64,000 nucleotides of DNA from Rotaria socialis (taxonomy: Eukaryota; Rotifera; Eurotatoria; Philodinida; Philodinidae): positions 1-64,000 of the forward strand of contig CAJNYU010000551.1 in NCBI GenBank assembly GCA_905331475.1, given 5' to 3'. Below are positions 1 through 10,844 of the stretch, one piece after another. The notes beneath the pieces are model-generated. The model made no database searches, was not told the origin of the DNA, and worked only from the letters and a program-made list of their open reading frames with translations. How positions within the stretch are numbered: position 1 is the first letter of the stretch; each line of letters opens with the position of its first letter. A program made the position numbers and the translations under genes.

Positions 1-175
1 AAATGAAAACGACCACTATTTAGGACTTCGAATAACACATGGTATGTCATCAGAAATGACAACGACCACTATTTAGGACTTTCAATAACACATGGTATGT
101 CATCAGAAAGGACACCGACCACTATTCAGAACCAACCCAACAGCATGCTATGTCATGAGAAATGATAAAAACCAC
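1..175. repeat. 53-bp tandem repeat, three copies plus a partial one
   Basis: Three successive 53-bp units begin at 1, 54 and 107, each starting with AAATG or AAAGG and ending in TGTCATCAG or TGTCATGAG. A fourth decays after about 20 bases from 160. Units 1 and 2 are almost identical; unit 3 has diverged in its middle. The array touches the window edge, so its true copy number is unknown. It lacks spacers and is not a CRISPR array. It looks like a minisatellite. Confidence 0.8.
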
Positions 176-319
176 TGTGGAAGAGATTGGTATAACATCT
201 CCAAAATATCGGCCATGCTTTCGATGCTATGGTTGACGCCGAGATACAAAACTGTAACTAACACATTATACATATAGTATATCCCTTTAAAAGGATTCAT
301 GCGCATCCGGTATCCTAAG

Positions 320-876
320 CAGAGACGGCGCATCGCTCGCAGTTGCTCGCAGGGAGATGCCAGGTCGCTGGTGTGCCCAACAGCACCCGAGGAAAAATTT
401 TGTTTTCGATTTTGAGCTCAAGCCTCACGTGGAGCGCCGGGTCTGGTAGGGAGACGTTGTATTTTGGGGGTACTACTTAGGAAAGACGGTTTCCTGATTT
501 GAGGGCTATGAGCAATGCCAATCTTTGGATCACAATCGAATGTGGAAACCGTTCATCGAGCCATGCTGTCTAACTGACAGGGAAGCGAACCTTGACATTA
601 TTTCATAATAGGACGCAGCGAACGGTGCTGGTGAATGCCGAAATAATTATTGACTTGCTAGGTCGGAGCCATGCATGAATATAGCCACATGAACGAAATA
701 CGAAATTTACTGGGAATGAGAGGTACAAAGGTAAAAACAGGCGCACTCTAAACCACGTGGAAATCAGAAATCATTCGAGATTGGCCGGTCGCTACGGTAG
801 AGAAGCATGGAAACACGCCCAGGTACTTAAACGCAAGTTGAATGCATGGACACCAACCCACACCACGCAAAACTAA
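320..876 (+). other. GC-richer block with short open coding relic
   Basis: About 550 bp here are visibly richer in G+C than the surrounding AT-rich DNA and contain no intact gene. From 685 to 876 one frame stays open for about 63 codons and ends in a basic, tryptophan-containing stretch (RLAGRYGREAWKHAQVLKRK). In-frame stops lie just upstream. The composition and broken frame suggest a decayed mobile-element coding region, perhaps the tail of a retrotransposon polyprotein, but I recognise no diagnostic motif. It could equally be an unrelated non-coding insertion. Confidence 0.25.
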
Positions 877-1423
877 ATTTTTCTAATTGGCCTCCTTTGC
901 AACTTGTTCATAGAAACTTATTAATATGCATTATTTTCAGTCAATTGATTAAAATGGAATATTGAAAAGTACAAGGTGCAAATGTGCGCCTTTTGTCTCT
1001 TCCACATGAATTTGTGGGTGTGGTGCGCTAGCGTAGCGTAATATTTACATTTCATCTCATTAATGTGAATCGTGATATGGTATGTAATTGAATTCCAAAA
1101 GAATAAATAGAATCAAAGTTAACTCAAATAACTTTTGAGTAGCGAATAAGGTTCACGTCATTGCTGCAGTTCTATGACCCTTATTAGTCGTATCAGTAAA
1201 TATATTGAGATATCATCTTTACCGTGATGGGCATCTGGACTAATTGAAAATCTAGTAAAACACTCATCTCCTATGATGATCTCCGATTGTTTCCAGGAAA
1301 GTCTCTTAAGCATTACAAAAACAAAAGTATTTGTACAAGACAATTTCTCATTTCATTTTTTTTTCGATAGAGAAAACAAAAAATAACAGAAAAATAATCA
1401 CAAAAAACGATAAAGAAATAGAA
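877..1423. other. intergenic
   Basis: AT-rich sequence between the GC-rich block and the stop codon of the helicase gene. I see no supported gene, RNA or repeat; a 61-codon open frame near 1158-1343 has no recognisable content. Confidence 0.5.
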
Positions 1424-3603
1424 CTATAATACAAGTTTTTGGATACCATCACTATCGATTTGTTTGATAGAAAAAGAAAAATAATTTTGTTGACCAAGTT
1501 GAATATTACAATCTTCTAACGTTTGAATTAAATTAAACTATAAATAATAAAGAAAAATTAATTCGAAATAAATCAGTTATTTCTTACTAAATAACCATGT
1601 TTATCATAACGTCCGCATCGATCTAATCGTTGATGATACGTAACATAATCAAGATCACAATGAATACCAAGTGAACATGGTAAATCATAGTTAATTACAA
1701 TGCTAACATTATCTAAATCGATACCATGAGTAGTGGCAGATGTTTGAGCAGATAGAAGAAATATTCGAAAGGAATTCGTACGAAACTCTTCAATAAGTGA
1801 AACACGATGTTGATCATTGAATTTAGTAGTTAGAATTCGAGTACTGAGTACAAAAAGAAAAATATGTAAAGGCATTTGAGGATTTATAACTAATAACTAC
1901 AGAGTAATTACAGATATCTATAGAGTTTTATATTAATACTAAAAACTAGCTGAAATCAACGCATACCTCTATCAAAATCCAAGCATCAGGATTCTCACTG
2001 ACGTGAGTCATATATTGATTGAAATTCTAGTTCCATGCAAAAAAAATTATCTATAGAGAAAGGACATTACTTTGACAATGAACCTATGTGATTCTTAAGA
2101 ATAATGGCGAATTTTGTTATACTTCATAAGCTGATTGATAAGAATATGCCTAATCTTACCCAAACCCAACACATCTCTAATATAAATTTCTGAACTGATC
2201 TGTTGATTTCTAAGACGTACTGTTTTTTCATATCATTCTTAATTTGTTGATAAAGTCTTTCCGTTGTTTGATCATCGAAACAAAAAATCATAATTTGTTC
2301 AGTCATAAATTGTCTTAGAATAGTATTTACGATAAGATCTTTGTCAGTTTCATCATCGCACGTAACATAAAACTGTTCGACATTTAATAAGTGTTGCTTG
2401 TCAGATCGTTGTTTAATAAGAATTGAATTGGGTATAAGCTCCTTGGTAAAATTCAGTATTTGTTCAGATAATGTTGACGAATATACAAGTATTTGACAAT
2501 GATTAGTGATTGGTACACTATCAAAAAGATTCAGTAAAGATTGTCGATAATCATCACGAATAATCATTGTATCGATTTCATCAACAATAAGCATTTCGAG
2601 TTGAGAAAAATTTATTAATGATTGAAATGAATCAAATGTATCGATAGTTCCAATAACGATGGGTGTATCGAATGGGGTTTCTATTAACTGAGCAAAAGTA
2701 ACATAAGTGATTGGTAAATTGGGTAGATAAGCCGACATTTTTTCAATACCGGATCCAACTGTAAAAGCAAGTTCAATAGTAGGCACGATAATTAATACTT
2801 GTGGTTGAGAAAGACCATATTGAATACGAGCTAGGATATGTATCATGTAGGAAACCTAAAACAAAACCTTATTTGAAAAATAAGACGTAGAATCTGTTGC
2901 CTACCGTTTTTCCAGTTCCAGTTTTTGATTGTACAATCATATTTCTTTGACTCTGATCAGATAATGAATGTGGAAGAATAAGTGCTTGTGTGTTCGATGG
3001 ACCATTTTCAAAGCCCATGGCATATAATCCAAAAAGTAAACCTGAAGGTAAATTTAACTGTTCGAAACATAATTTATCGCTGTTGCTGAAATCCATTCGA
3101 TCTGAAAAATAAACGAAAAACTAGACTTTTCTTTGTCTAATTCAACTGGTTATACAAGAGACTTCATCAGCAATACGACTTGCATAAATATCTGATAGTT
3201 TCCATTTAATTAATTGAAAACATTCTTTTTGTTTTTTTAAAACACAATTAAATTCTTGATTTTTTAAATCAATATTATTATTGATTGAAAGAATAGTTAG
3301 AATTTGTTCAATTAAATTTGATAAATCTTCAATAGATCGATGAATTTGTTCAATTAAAGAACATTTTTCATGTTTATCATTGGGTTTTTGAAGGATTTTA
3401 TTATAAAGATGTTTATCTATATTTTGTTTATTATCGAATCGCTTATAAATGTCTTCTAAACGTTCATTTATTGTTAATGTAGATTTTAATAAACGTATTT
3501 CATTTCGTTGTTGTTCAACAATTGTTTTTGCTGTTAATTTCTTTTTTTTCAATATATTCAATTTCTCTTCTAAATTTGACATCTGAATTGAAAAATTCTT
3601 CAT
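1424..3603 (-). CDS. DDX19/Dbp5-like DEAD-box RNA helicase, divergent
   Basis: Five exons (3603-3156, 3101-2905, 2855-2221, 1843-1588, 1537-1424) give 549 residues in frame. Introns are 49-54 nt apart from one of 377 nt. Residues about 1-149 are a lysine/glutamine-rich, probably coiled-coil extension. The helicase core starts with FEQLNLPSGLLFGLYAMGF, close to the DDX19 Q-motif region. Motif I is SKTGTGKT and motif Ia PTIELA. Motif II is DEID instead of DEAD, motif III SST, and motif V includes GIDLDNVSIVINYDLP. Motif VI is QRLDRCGR instead of HRIGRTGR, keeping its three arginines. DDX19/Dbp5 remodels mRNPs at the nuclear pore, and the order and spacing of motifs match that subfamily. The changes in motifs II and VI make catalytic activity uncertain, so it may be a specialised paralogue. 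The family assignment is firm; the role is inferred. Confidence 0.85.
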
Positions 3604-3780
3604 TGTTTATTTTTTTTAATCAGAACTCATTCCTATCTATTGTATTAAAGTAATTGAGATGAATTTAACAAAAAAAAAAAAATTCACGAAAAGATAAGTG
3701 ATAACAGAAAAGAAAACTATGAACAGTAACATAAGAAAATATGTTTATGATTGTCATCAACAAGATAATTATTTATGATT

Positions 3781-5275
3781 CTATAGCCCCCCGACGGATA
3801 CACGTTGGAGGACAATTTTGGGTTGTAAATCTGTTGGTGCCAACATTTGTTCAATTGCCTGAGCCATATTAATAGTTATTTGAGGATTATCTAGGAATAA
3901 TTCTTCACCTTCTTCTTTAACATGAACAGTACGACTTAAAATAATACGTGGAGAATAAACTAAAATATATGTAGAGAGAAAGAAAAAGGTAAAATAAGAT
4001 TGATATTGAAAGATAATAAATTGCTCAACCCATTACTACAAAAAAAGTATAGTTAAATTTTCTAAATCGTTTTAAGATACACAGTAAAATCTAATAATAG
4101 TCCGCGTATAGAAGTCAAACAAACCTGGTGATGAAGGTGGTTGAGCATTGATTTGCTGCTGATTTGATTGATATTCCATTGGCGATTCACTATGAATGAA
4201 AAGTCAAGTATTTCTTCAATATGGAATCACTTTTATTATTTACTTACGCTTCGTCACTATTTCTTTGTTTGCTTCTAGTTGTAATTGGAGTAGATGATCT
4301 CATGTTGTATTGCGAACTTTTATTACTTTTTCTACTATTCATCTCTGTATTGATTAAAGAATGCGATGGAAATAATGGTGATAATGGAGTGCGAAGACTA
4401 GAAGATGAATCAATTAGTCGTCATTTGAAAGTAAAACCTCAATACATGTAACTGAATAGTCTACAAAGTTTGATCTGTTCGTGCTCGATTGTAATGTTCT
4501 TTTGCATGGAATTCAACAAGAGAGGAGTAATACTGTTTCTTGTGATATATTCTTGGCAGTTTTAACCAGATATTGACTATCAAGAAATTAATTAAACTCT
4601 CAAATAATCTTCATAAATTTGAATAAGTTAGGAATATTCTACGAGTAGTCTGTACTCTCTCTCTCTACTTGTTCCTATACAAATACTATTTTTCAAGTGT
4701 ACGGTTTCAAATCAGCGAGGAAAAAAATTCTATTCATGTTTCATGTTAAAGAAAAGATTTTGAAAGCGCAACAATAAACTACGGATACTAACTGATTTGT
4801 TCCACGCTGTTGATAGGCAGTTGATTTTTCAAGAGATTCCATATATAACGACTCATGTTGCTCTTTAGTTGGAGAAAGTAAAACATCATTGTTTTCTATA
4901 GTATCCTATAAAAATGATACATTAATCTATATTTCATCGCTTTGTTTTACTATTTCATAGAATTCTTACAGTCGATGGTTCAGCTACGGCTTGTTTTTTT
5001 CTCGGTCGTCCAGGCTTTGATGACGTAGATGAACTTGAAGAACAAGATTTATGGCATCGTTTCAATTTCGAACAACGTGATCGACAATGACATTCTAAGT
5101 TTGACCAATCATTTACTGCTGGAGACATCATGTAAACAATTGGTGCTGACAATCTCGAAGGTGATGATCGATTTAATAATGATAAATGCTGTGGACAACA
5201 ATTTATATTGGACAGCGAAGACATGATTGAACATATTAAACAACAACAACAATTTATTGTAGATGATGAATTCAT
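3781..5275 (-). CDS. unrecognised nuclear-type protein with AT-hook-like motif
   Basis: I do not recognise the family. Five exons (5275-4970, 4905-4793, 4397-4248, 4189-4125, 3959-3781) splice in phase to 270 residues. The amino-terminal 60 residues are serine- and cysteine-rich, including a run of four cysteines. A second cluster, LECHCRSRCSKLKRCHKSC, is followed by a serine run and by KPGRPRKKQ, which resembles an AT-hook (GRP core flanked by basic residues). The middle is low-complexity Ser/Asn/Gln. The last exon encodes an acidic segment (VKEEGEELFLDN), then a hydrophobic/amphipathic end (IEQMLAPTDLQPKIVLQRV) that looks like a folded interaction motif. The cysteine cluster is faintly like CXC domains of chromatin proteins, but spacing does not clearly fit. 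It lies 178 bp upstream of the helicase on the same strand. Confidence 0.7.
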
Positions 5276-6078
5276 TGGTTATTTGTTATTGAAAATATTT
5301 CTAAGTGACTAAGGAAGCGAATTTAAAACACGTAGCTGTTTGTCAAATCGCCAGGCAAAATTTTCCCCAATTTGTAGAGAGATGAAGTTTCTCTTCTTTC
5401 TTTTTTCCCTCTTGTTCAGAGAATGGTCTATCGATCGAACCATTCAGTTAGTTCCATTCATTCCTCTATATTTTTAGCGCACCAATGCATTTGTAATATA
5501 CAGCCAAGTGAAGGCACAAAATTATGTATATACACATTTTAAGTTAACCTAGGTTGTTTTCTTTTCTTTGTTTATTATCTGTATTACAATTGGTTACTAT
5601 TTCTGACACGATCATGCTAGACAGTTGTAATTTTAGTCGTATTTTTTCATACGTGTTACTTAGTCCGTACTTTTCTGTTTTTCATTGTTACTTTCTAAGA
5701 AAGAGAATGAAAAGACGACTAGATGTGAAGGAAAATAAAACAATGTTTTTTATCTAGAGATATTTATGTAACATGAGCTTGATTGTAAATTTAATAGTGA
5801 AAATTTGCTTTTGCTATATCTACAAAGAATAATAATGACTAGCAATTGAAATATTCGATAACAAACTGAGAATTTCTTCTAACTCATAGACATTGCGCAC
5901 TTTAATTCACAAAAAAAGATCAAGATAAACTTTTTATGAGTCACGGATGTTTTTCTTCTATTTTTTAAGATTCAGGAGTCAAGTTGGTGTTGAAGGCAAG
6001 GGGGCGTGAAGGAGAGCGAAGTAGTCGAAGAAAAACTGAAAATAATTAACATCATAGTAATATCGTAACAGCAAAAAA
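5276..6078. promoter_or_regulatory. divergent intergenic region
   Basis: This 0.8-kb gap separates a minus-strand gene starting at 5275 from the plus-strand CNBP-like gene starting at 6079, so it probably holds both promoters. It is AT-rich. I see no defined motif or gene; the short plus-strand frame at 5554-5757 has no support. Confidence 0.4.
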
Positions 6079-7105
6079 ATGAGTTCAAGAGCAAGTGTAT
6101 GTTACAAATGTAATCAAGTAAGATTTCATTTTTTTTTGTTCACTTAGTTTTTAATTGTTACTTTATGTTTCTAGCCAGGTCATTTTGCTCGAGAATGTCC
6201 TGACGGCGATAATAGTGGAGGAGGCGGCGGCGGCGGCGGCGGTGGAGGTAACAGAAAACGATTTTCTTGTTAATGTGATTTATTTTTGAACTTTTCCAAG
6301 GTTCACGTGGTGGATTTGGTCGTGGACGAGGTTTGACACAGCAAAAGCTTTCGGTATTTCAATCATTGAATTTATATTTATAGGTTCGTACGGTGGCGGC
6401 GGTTCATATGGAGGACGAGGTGGCTCATATGGTCAGTGTTTGTCTTGAATAGATAATCTATTTAGTAATAAGTTCTTTCGAAAGTTTTAAGGGACAAAAC
6501 CATAAATTATAGATGAAGAACTCGCGAAAAACAACCTTTAAAGTTTTATTTTACTTTTTTTTTAAATTTCAGGCGGTTCAGGTCGTGGAGGAGGAGGCTA
6601 TGGTGGTGGTTCATCATATGATAGATCAGGTAGTCGTTGGTAAGAGATTATATTGCTTAGTTGTATTCATCTTGTGATCATTGCTTTCAGTTATCGATGC
6701 AATCAATCAGGTCATTTGGCTCGCGACTGTCCATCGGATAGCAATCAAAACGTATGCTACAACTGCAATCAACCAGGTTAGATTCCTTTTTTTTCTTCTA
6801 ATTAATGATGTTCTATTAAACATTGATTTTCTCTTTAGGTCATATAAGTCGTGATTGTACGGAACCACGTGCAACTCAATTTCGAGGTGGTAGCGGTTTC
6901 CGTGGTGGCCGAGGTAAGCTTTGATCGTGTTTAATGTTTGATTTGATATTTTAAACTTTACTTTTCTTTTGTAGGTGGCGGTGGTGGAGGTAATTGTTAT
7001 CGATGCCAAAAGCCAGGTCACTTTGCTCGCGATTGTACCGAACCTGATACACGTGATGGACACGGTGGCGATTCAACAAATCACGCTGATGATCGCGACG
7101 ATTAA
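6079..7105 (+). CDS. CNBP/Gis2-like CCHC zinc-knuckle and RGG protein
   Basis: Eight short exons (6079-6117, 6175-6247, 6301-6330, 6384-6431, 6573-6639, 6691-6776, 6839-6913, 6975-7105) splice to 182 residues. Four C-X2-C-X4-H-X4-C knuckles are visible: [44 protein letters not shown] and [14 protein letters not shown]. The first is separated from the others by a glycine-rich RGG/YGG linker of about 60 residues that includes a pure glycine run encoded by a GGC repeat. The tail is acidic. CNBP proteins bind single-stranded RNA and DNA and affect translation; RGG segments are RNA-binding. CNBP usually has seven knuckles, so this four-knuckle form could also be called a general zinc-knuckle RNA-binding protein. 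Several introns interrupt the RGG linker, all in the same phase at glycine codons, so those exons could be skipped in frame. Confidence 0.9.
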
Positions 7106-8336
7106 ACATTAGATAAAGAATGAGATATAAACAATCTAAAATTTTTTATCAAATGAACATCAACAAAAAGAATTTCAATAAGACTAATATTTCTCTAGCT
7201 CCTGTATTTCGTTTTTTTTTTGATTTTTGTTGTAAGTTTCTTTCGTTTATTCGTATATATACTTAAGCATGATTTTTGCTAGAAACATCAAGAGATGAGG
7301 CAAACTAAAACGTATTTTATTAGCGAATTTAAAGTTATCTATTAAAATACGGGTTAGTTTATTCATTTGTGTGAAGTTTTTTTTTCATTTATGTATTCCG
7401 CATTTTTGTGTTCATGGTTTGTTGCTTTTTTTCTGATACTGCTATTGATGATCTTGTATGTACTACTGAAAAGTTAGAAAATACAAGTAGACTTTGATGC
7501 GTGTCGGTGAAACTCCGACGAATACTCTTGTCTGTTGATAAAATATCGGAAAGCTGACGCATACCAGGCTAGCCCAATATGGTTTTTATGGCTTGTAATC
7601 TATAACGATAATGTAGGGTGTCATGAATGAAAAATGGTCTGACATATTTGATTGAAGGTCATTTGATCAATCCTTAGACAATTATCGTTGCGATTTTTTT
7701 CTAATCGAAATTGTAAAATATAATCTTTTTTTTTATCGTTGTCGAAGGGCATCCTTGAATCTTACTAGTATCTGCGCACATGAATATTAATCAAGCTTCA
7801 TTGAAAAAAATGGTCAAAATTTTCAATCTTTAGTCGATCGTATTGTGAGATATATTACAACAGTGAAGATGTGTCGAGTTTTTATTTTTTGTTCTATAGG
7901 CACAGCAGCTTCTCATAATGGAAGAAGTTTTTTCTGAGATAATAATATAGTGTTCATTAGCTTTGGAACTTCTTCGATAGTACAAGTTAATATTGTCGAA
8001 AGAATCGGAATTCTAGATAACTAAAATGACGTCATGAACAGATGCTTGAAAAATAGTCTATTTATTTACAGCTGATCTAAATTTTGAGCGATGAATTTCA
8101 TTCTGTCGACTTGGAAAGTATTTAAGATTTCTTAGAATTCATCGAAGCTTATCTAGATTCTATTGATTCTTCTGTGTGTATCATTGTGACACCGAATTAC
8201 TAAATTCAAGTCATCAGTGTTTTTTCATATGACTTGATGGAATCAAAATCAATGAATAATGCATTGCTTCATATTATTTTATTTATTTATTTTATTTATT
8301 TGTATTGTGTTATACAATTTAAAAAAGGGTTACTTC
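7106..8336. other. intergenic, convergent 3' ends
   Basis: About 1.2 kb between the CNBP-like stop and the stop of the first secreted-peptide gene. It must hold both 3' UTRs. A compact run of small hairpins lies around 7495-7570 (GTCGG/CCGAC, GATA/TATC, outer TGCGT/ACGCA). No gene is supported. Confidence 0.45.
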
Positions 8337-8678
8337 TTAGGGCTTTTCATCTGATGAAGGTGAAGATTCATCTTGATTTAGAAACTTTCGATTGAGAATA
8401 CTATTGAGAATTCTCGCTTGTACGATTCGTTGTGGAAATAGTTGTTGTTGAGAAGCCTTTTCTTCATCACTATTCATATCATCATGAATGTCTCTAGTAA
8501 ACCAAGCATATTTGTAACCAGTATCGGCCGATCGTTGATTGCTCGTTAGGTGTAGAGGTGTTGGACCATGATTATAAGGTCTATTGTAAGCAGCTAGCAC
8601 AGCATTTAACGCTAATAGAATAAATATCAGTTGGATAGTGTTTCGAATTCCTGATAAGATCATTGTTGTAATAACCAA
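8337..8678 (-). CDS. small secreted peptide precursor, copy A
   Basis: A single-exon frame of 113 residues, or about 108 if translation starts at the second methionine, which begins a cleaner signal peptide. The amino end is basic then hydrophobic (NTIQLIFILLALNAVLAA), typical of a cleaved signal sequence. The rest is polar and basic, with no cysteines and no membrane segment. Its core QRSADTGYKYAWFTRDIHDD closely matches QRSIDSDNEYVWFTRDTHDN in the gene at 9785-10069, and both copies have the same layout. That conservation in otherwise diverged sequence argues that both are real genes. A secreted, cysteine-free peptide of this size could be a neuropeptide-like or antimicrobial precursor, but I recognise no known family and see no repeated amidated peptides with dibasic sites. 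Expression and start codon are unverified. Confidence 0.7.
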   Translation of the reverse strand: MVITTMILSGIRNTIQLIFILLALNAVLAAYNRPYNHGPTPLHLTSNQRSADTGYKYAWFTRDIHDDMNSDEEKASQQQLFPQRIVQARILNSILNRKFLNQDESSPSSDEKP

Positions 8679-9784
8679 AAAAGAAAATCAACTTGTTGGA
8701 GTTAATTTCACAAAGTGTATGTGAACAAAAAAAGAAAAATTGTATGATCTTATATTACTGGGAGTTTTGTTATCATAGAAAAAATAATCCGGAATAAATA
8801 TCAAATACAATAAATAATAATTTATTTTCTGTCTATTGACACGTCAGTCATTTCTTTTAATATAGAATTATCATGGAATTGTAATTGGAGAGAATTGACT
8901 AAATGACAGAAACGTAAATATACATTACAATAAAATATGACATAAAAGTTTATTTCAACTAAAGTAAACTAATACGAACGTGTGTCATCACACCAAATAT
9001 TTATCGGATTTTAACTTCATAGAAATTTATAATAGAAGCTCATCTAAAAAGAAAGAATTTAACCCTATTCTTAAGCGACCCACACACAGTATCCTTGTAG
9101 AGCAAGCTGATCGTATATCTGAGATTTTGGTTTTATAAGAAAAATGTTTATTTAGGTTATGATTGATAACATAGTTATACAAGAAAATACAATTACACTA
9201 ATATATAAATCAGCAGGCGCGCACGTGTTCAAATGTTTCAGCGTCTATATATGAGTACAGTTGTATTTGACATGTCAAAATTTAATAACCATAAACGAGT
9301 ATCAAGGGCTGTATGTGTCAACTGACAGATTTGCATCTGACAGTAACCGACGGGAGATGAACGTAATTATATACTGAACTCAAAACTTTGCATGTAGAAG
9401 CAGGCTTTAATAATATATAGAGTCTTTCTTAAAACGATACCTTCATGCATTTATATGCAAAAAAGTGATGTATATCACATCATTTTTATTTAGTATTTAT
9501 CTAGTTATGCCAATGAATGCTTGACTTTGAATGTAGCTAAATATTAGAATAAGCAAGGATAATGAAATCCCCCCCATGAATAAAGATCTTTCAGATTATT
9601 ACACACATCGCAGCGCTTGTCGGGATTCCAGCGAAAAAATTATTTGCAAAGAATGTTCCCACGGAATTTATCAGGACACTCCGATATATGGATTCTTATG
9701 AAAAAACAAAAATCATTCATATTCTAAGCGATTAATAAAATGCTTTTGTAGATCTTTTATTAGCATAAAAAAATATTTTGATTA
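8679..9784. other. intergenic between the two peptide genes
   Basis: About 1.1 kb of AT-rich DNA separating the paired secreted-peptide genes. I found no third copy of the WFTRD motif and no other gene. Confidence 0.45.
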
Positions 9785-10069
9785 CTACATGGCATTTTCA
9801 CCAACAGTATGCTTCGGATTAAAAGTCTTGTGACGATTTTTCAAATGAAATCGATTGTGTATTTTTCGTTGATGATTTGGTTTCATGTTTTCATCATTGA
9901 AGTTGTCATGTGTATCTCTTGTAAACCAAACATATTCATTGTCGCTGTCGATTGAACGTTGTTTTAATAGTTTGTAAAGTTGTTGATTGGCATTACGCGC
10001 TCCGTATGAACCAAATATAGTATTGACTAGTAACACAAATACCAATAATCGTAAGATATTGCAAATCAT
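9785..10069 (-). CDS. small secreted peptide precursor, copy B
   Basis: A single-exon frame of 94 residues. Residues 1-21 (MICNILRLLVFVLLVNTIFGS) are a strong signal peptide. The mature part starts near YGARNANQQLYKLLKQR, continues into the shared core QRSIDSDNEYVWFTRDTHDN, and ends in a basic, histidine- and asparagine-rich tail. Like copy A it has almost no cysteine after the signal and no transmembrane segment. Both genes lie on the minus strand with similar length and motif position, which indicates tandem duplication. The invariant residues across the core are Q-R-S, D, Y, W-F-T-R-D and H-D. Function unknown; a secreted signalling or defence peptide is a guess. Confidence 0.7.
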   Translation of the reverse strand: MICNILRLLVFVLLVNTIFGSYGARNANQQLYKLLKQRSIDSDNEYVWFTRDTHDNFNDENMKPNHQRKIHNRFHLKNRHKTFNPKHTVGENAM

Positions 10070-10844
10070 TGATACGATTCTTGTTTTTACAGAAAATAAA
10101 GATTAAAATGTTAGAAGGAACAACTTACTTCTTGGAAATCGTATGTAGGAGTGTCATGTTTCACTTGAAATAAGTTAAGTTTTTAAGCAGATAGACAGGG
10201 AAAAGAGAAGAAGCATGCATCTGACATGTGAGCATGATTCCATAGTAACAGACAAGTCATTTCGCTGATCGACAGTCTTGTCTCCATATTTTTCTTAAAA
10301 CGTTTGTTTCCCTTTAAAATCATTCCAGCCAATTTTTTACATAAGGTTCATCTAGAATTATTCTCTGGAAAGTTCTATATTGATCTACTCGGTTAATATG
10401 ATATGTTCACAGTGAAAACAACAAAACATTTTTAAAAAGTTATTCATAAAAAAAAAATGGTCTGCTACTAAAAATTCACAAGTGTAATTATAAATTCATA
10501 TTCATCATATTTACATCTTTGTCAATGAGTTGTGTTATAAAAGTGCACCTTTTCATTCATCGGATGTTTCCTTGTAATTTATATCCTAATTGACAAGTAT
10601 ACTTTTGACTCGTTTGATGCAATGGCATTCACGACGATAACATGCGATTTTTGTCTTTGAAATCAGGAAGAAATTTTTGTTTATTCACTCAAAAATTTGA
10701 AAATAACAAATCGAATAACTTGGGTCGCTAATTTCTATTTTTAAGAAAAAACAGAGAAAGATGCTTTTATTATTATTTAAGATACAGAAAAATTATTCAA
10801 TTGGCCGCAACCAATGATCATGACGACAAAAAAAGAACACCAGA
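10070..10844. other. intergenic
   Basis: AT-rich, about 0.8 kb, holding the promoter of peptide copy B and the 3' end of the protease gene. Nothing else is supported. Confidence 0.45.

Noticed and set aside
1..175. CRISPR-like direct repeats
   Set aside because: The units abut without spacers and diverge along their length; this is a tandem minisatellite in a eukaryotic genome.
7490..7575. Possible hammerhead-type ribozyme: nested small hairpins with CTGTTGA and GAAA near each other
   Set aside because: The core should read CTGATGA, the stem placement next to GAAA does not fit, and no correct cleavage-site strand was found.
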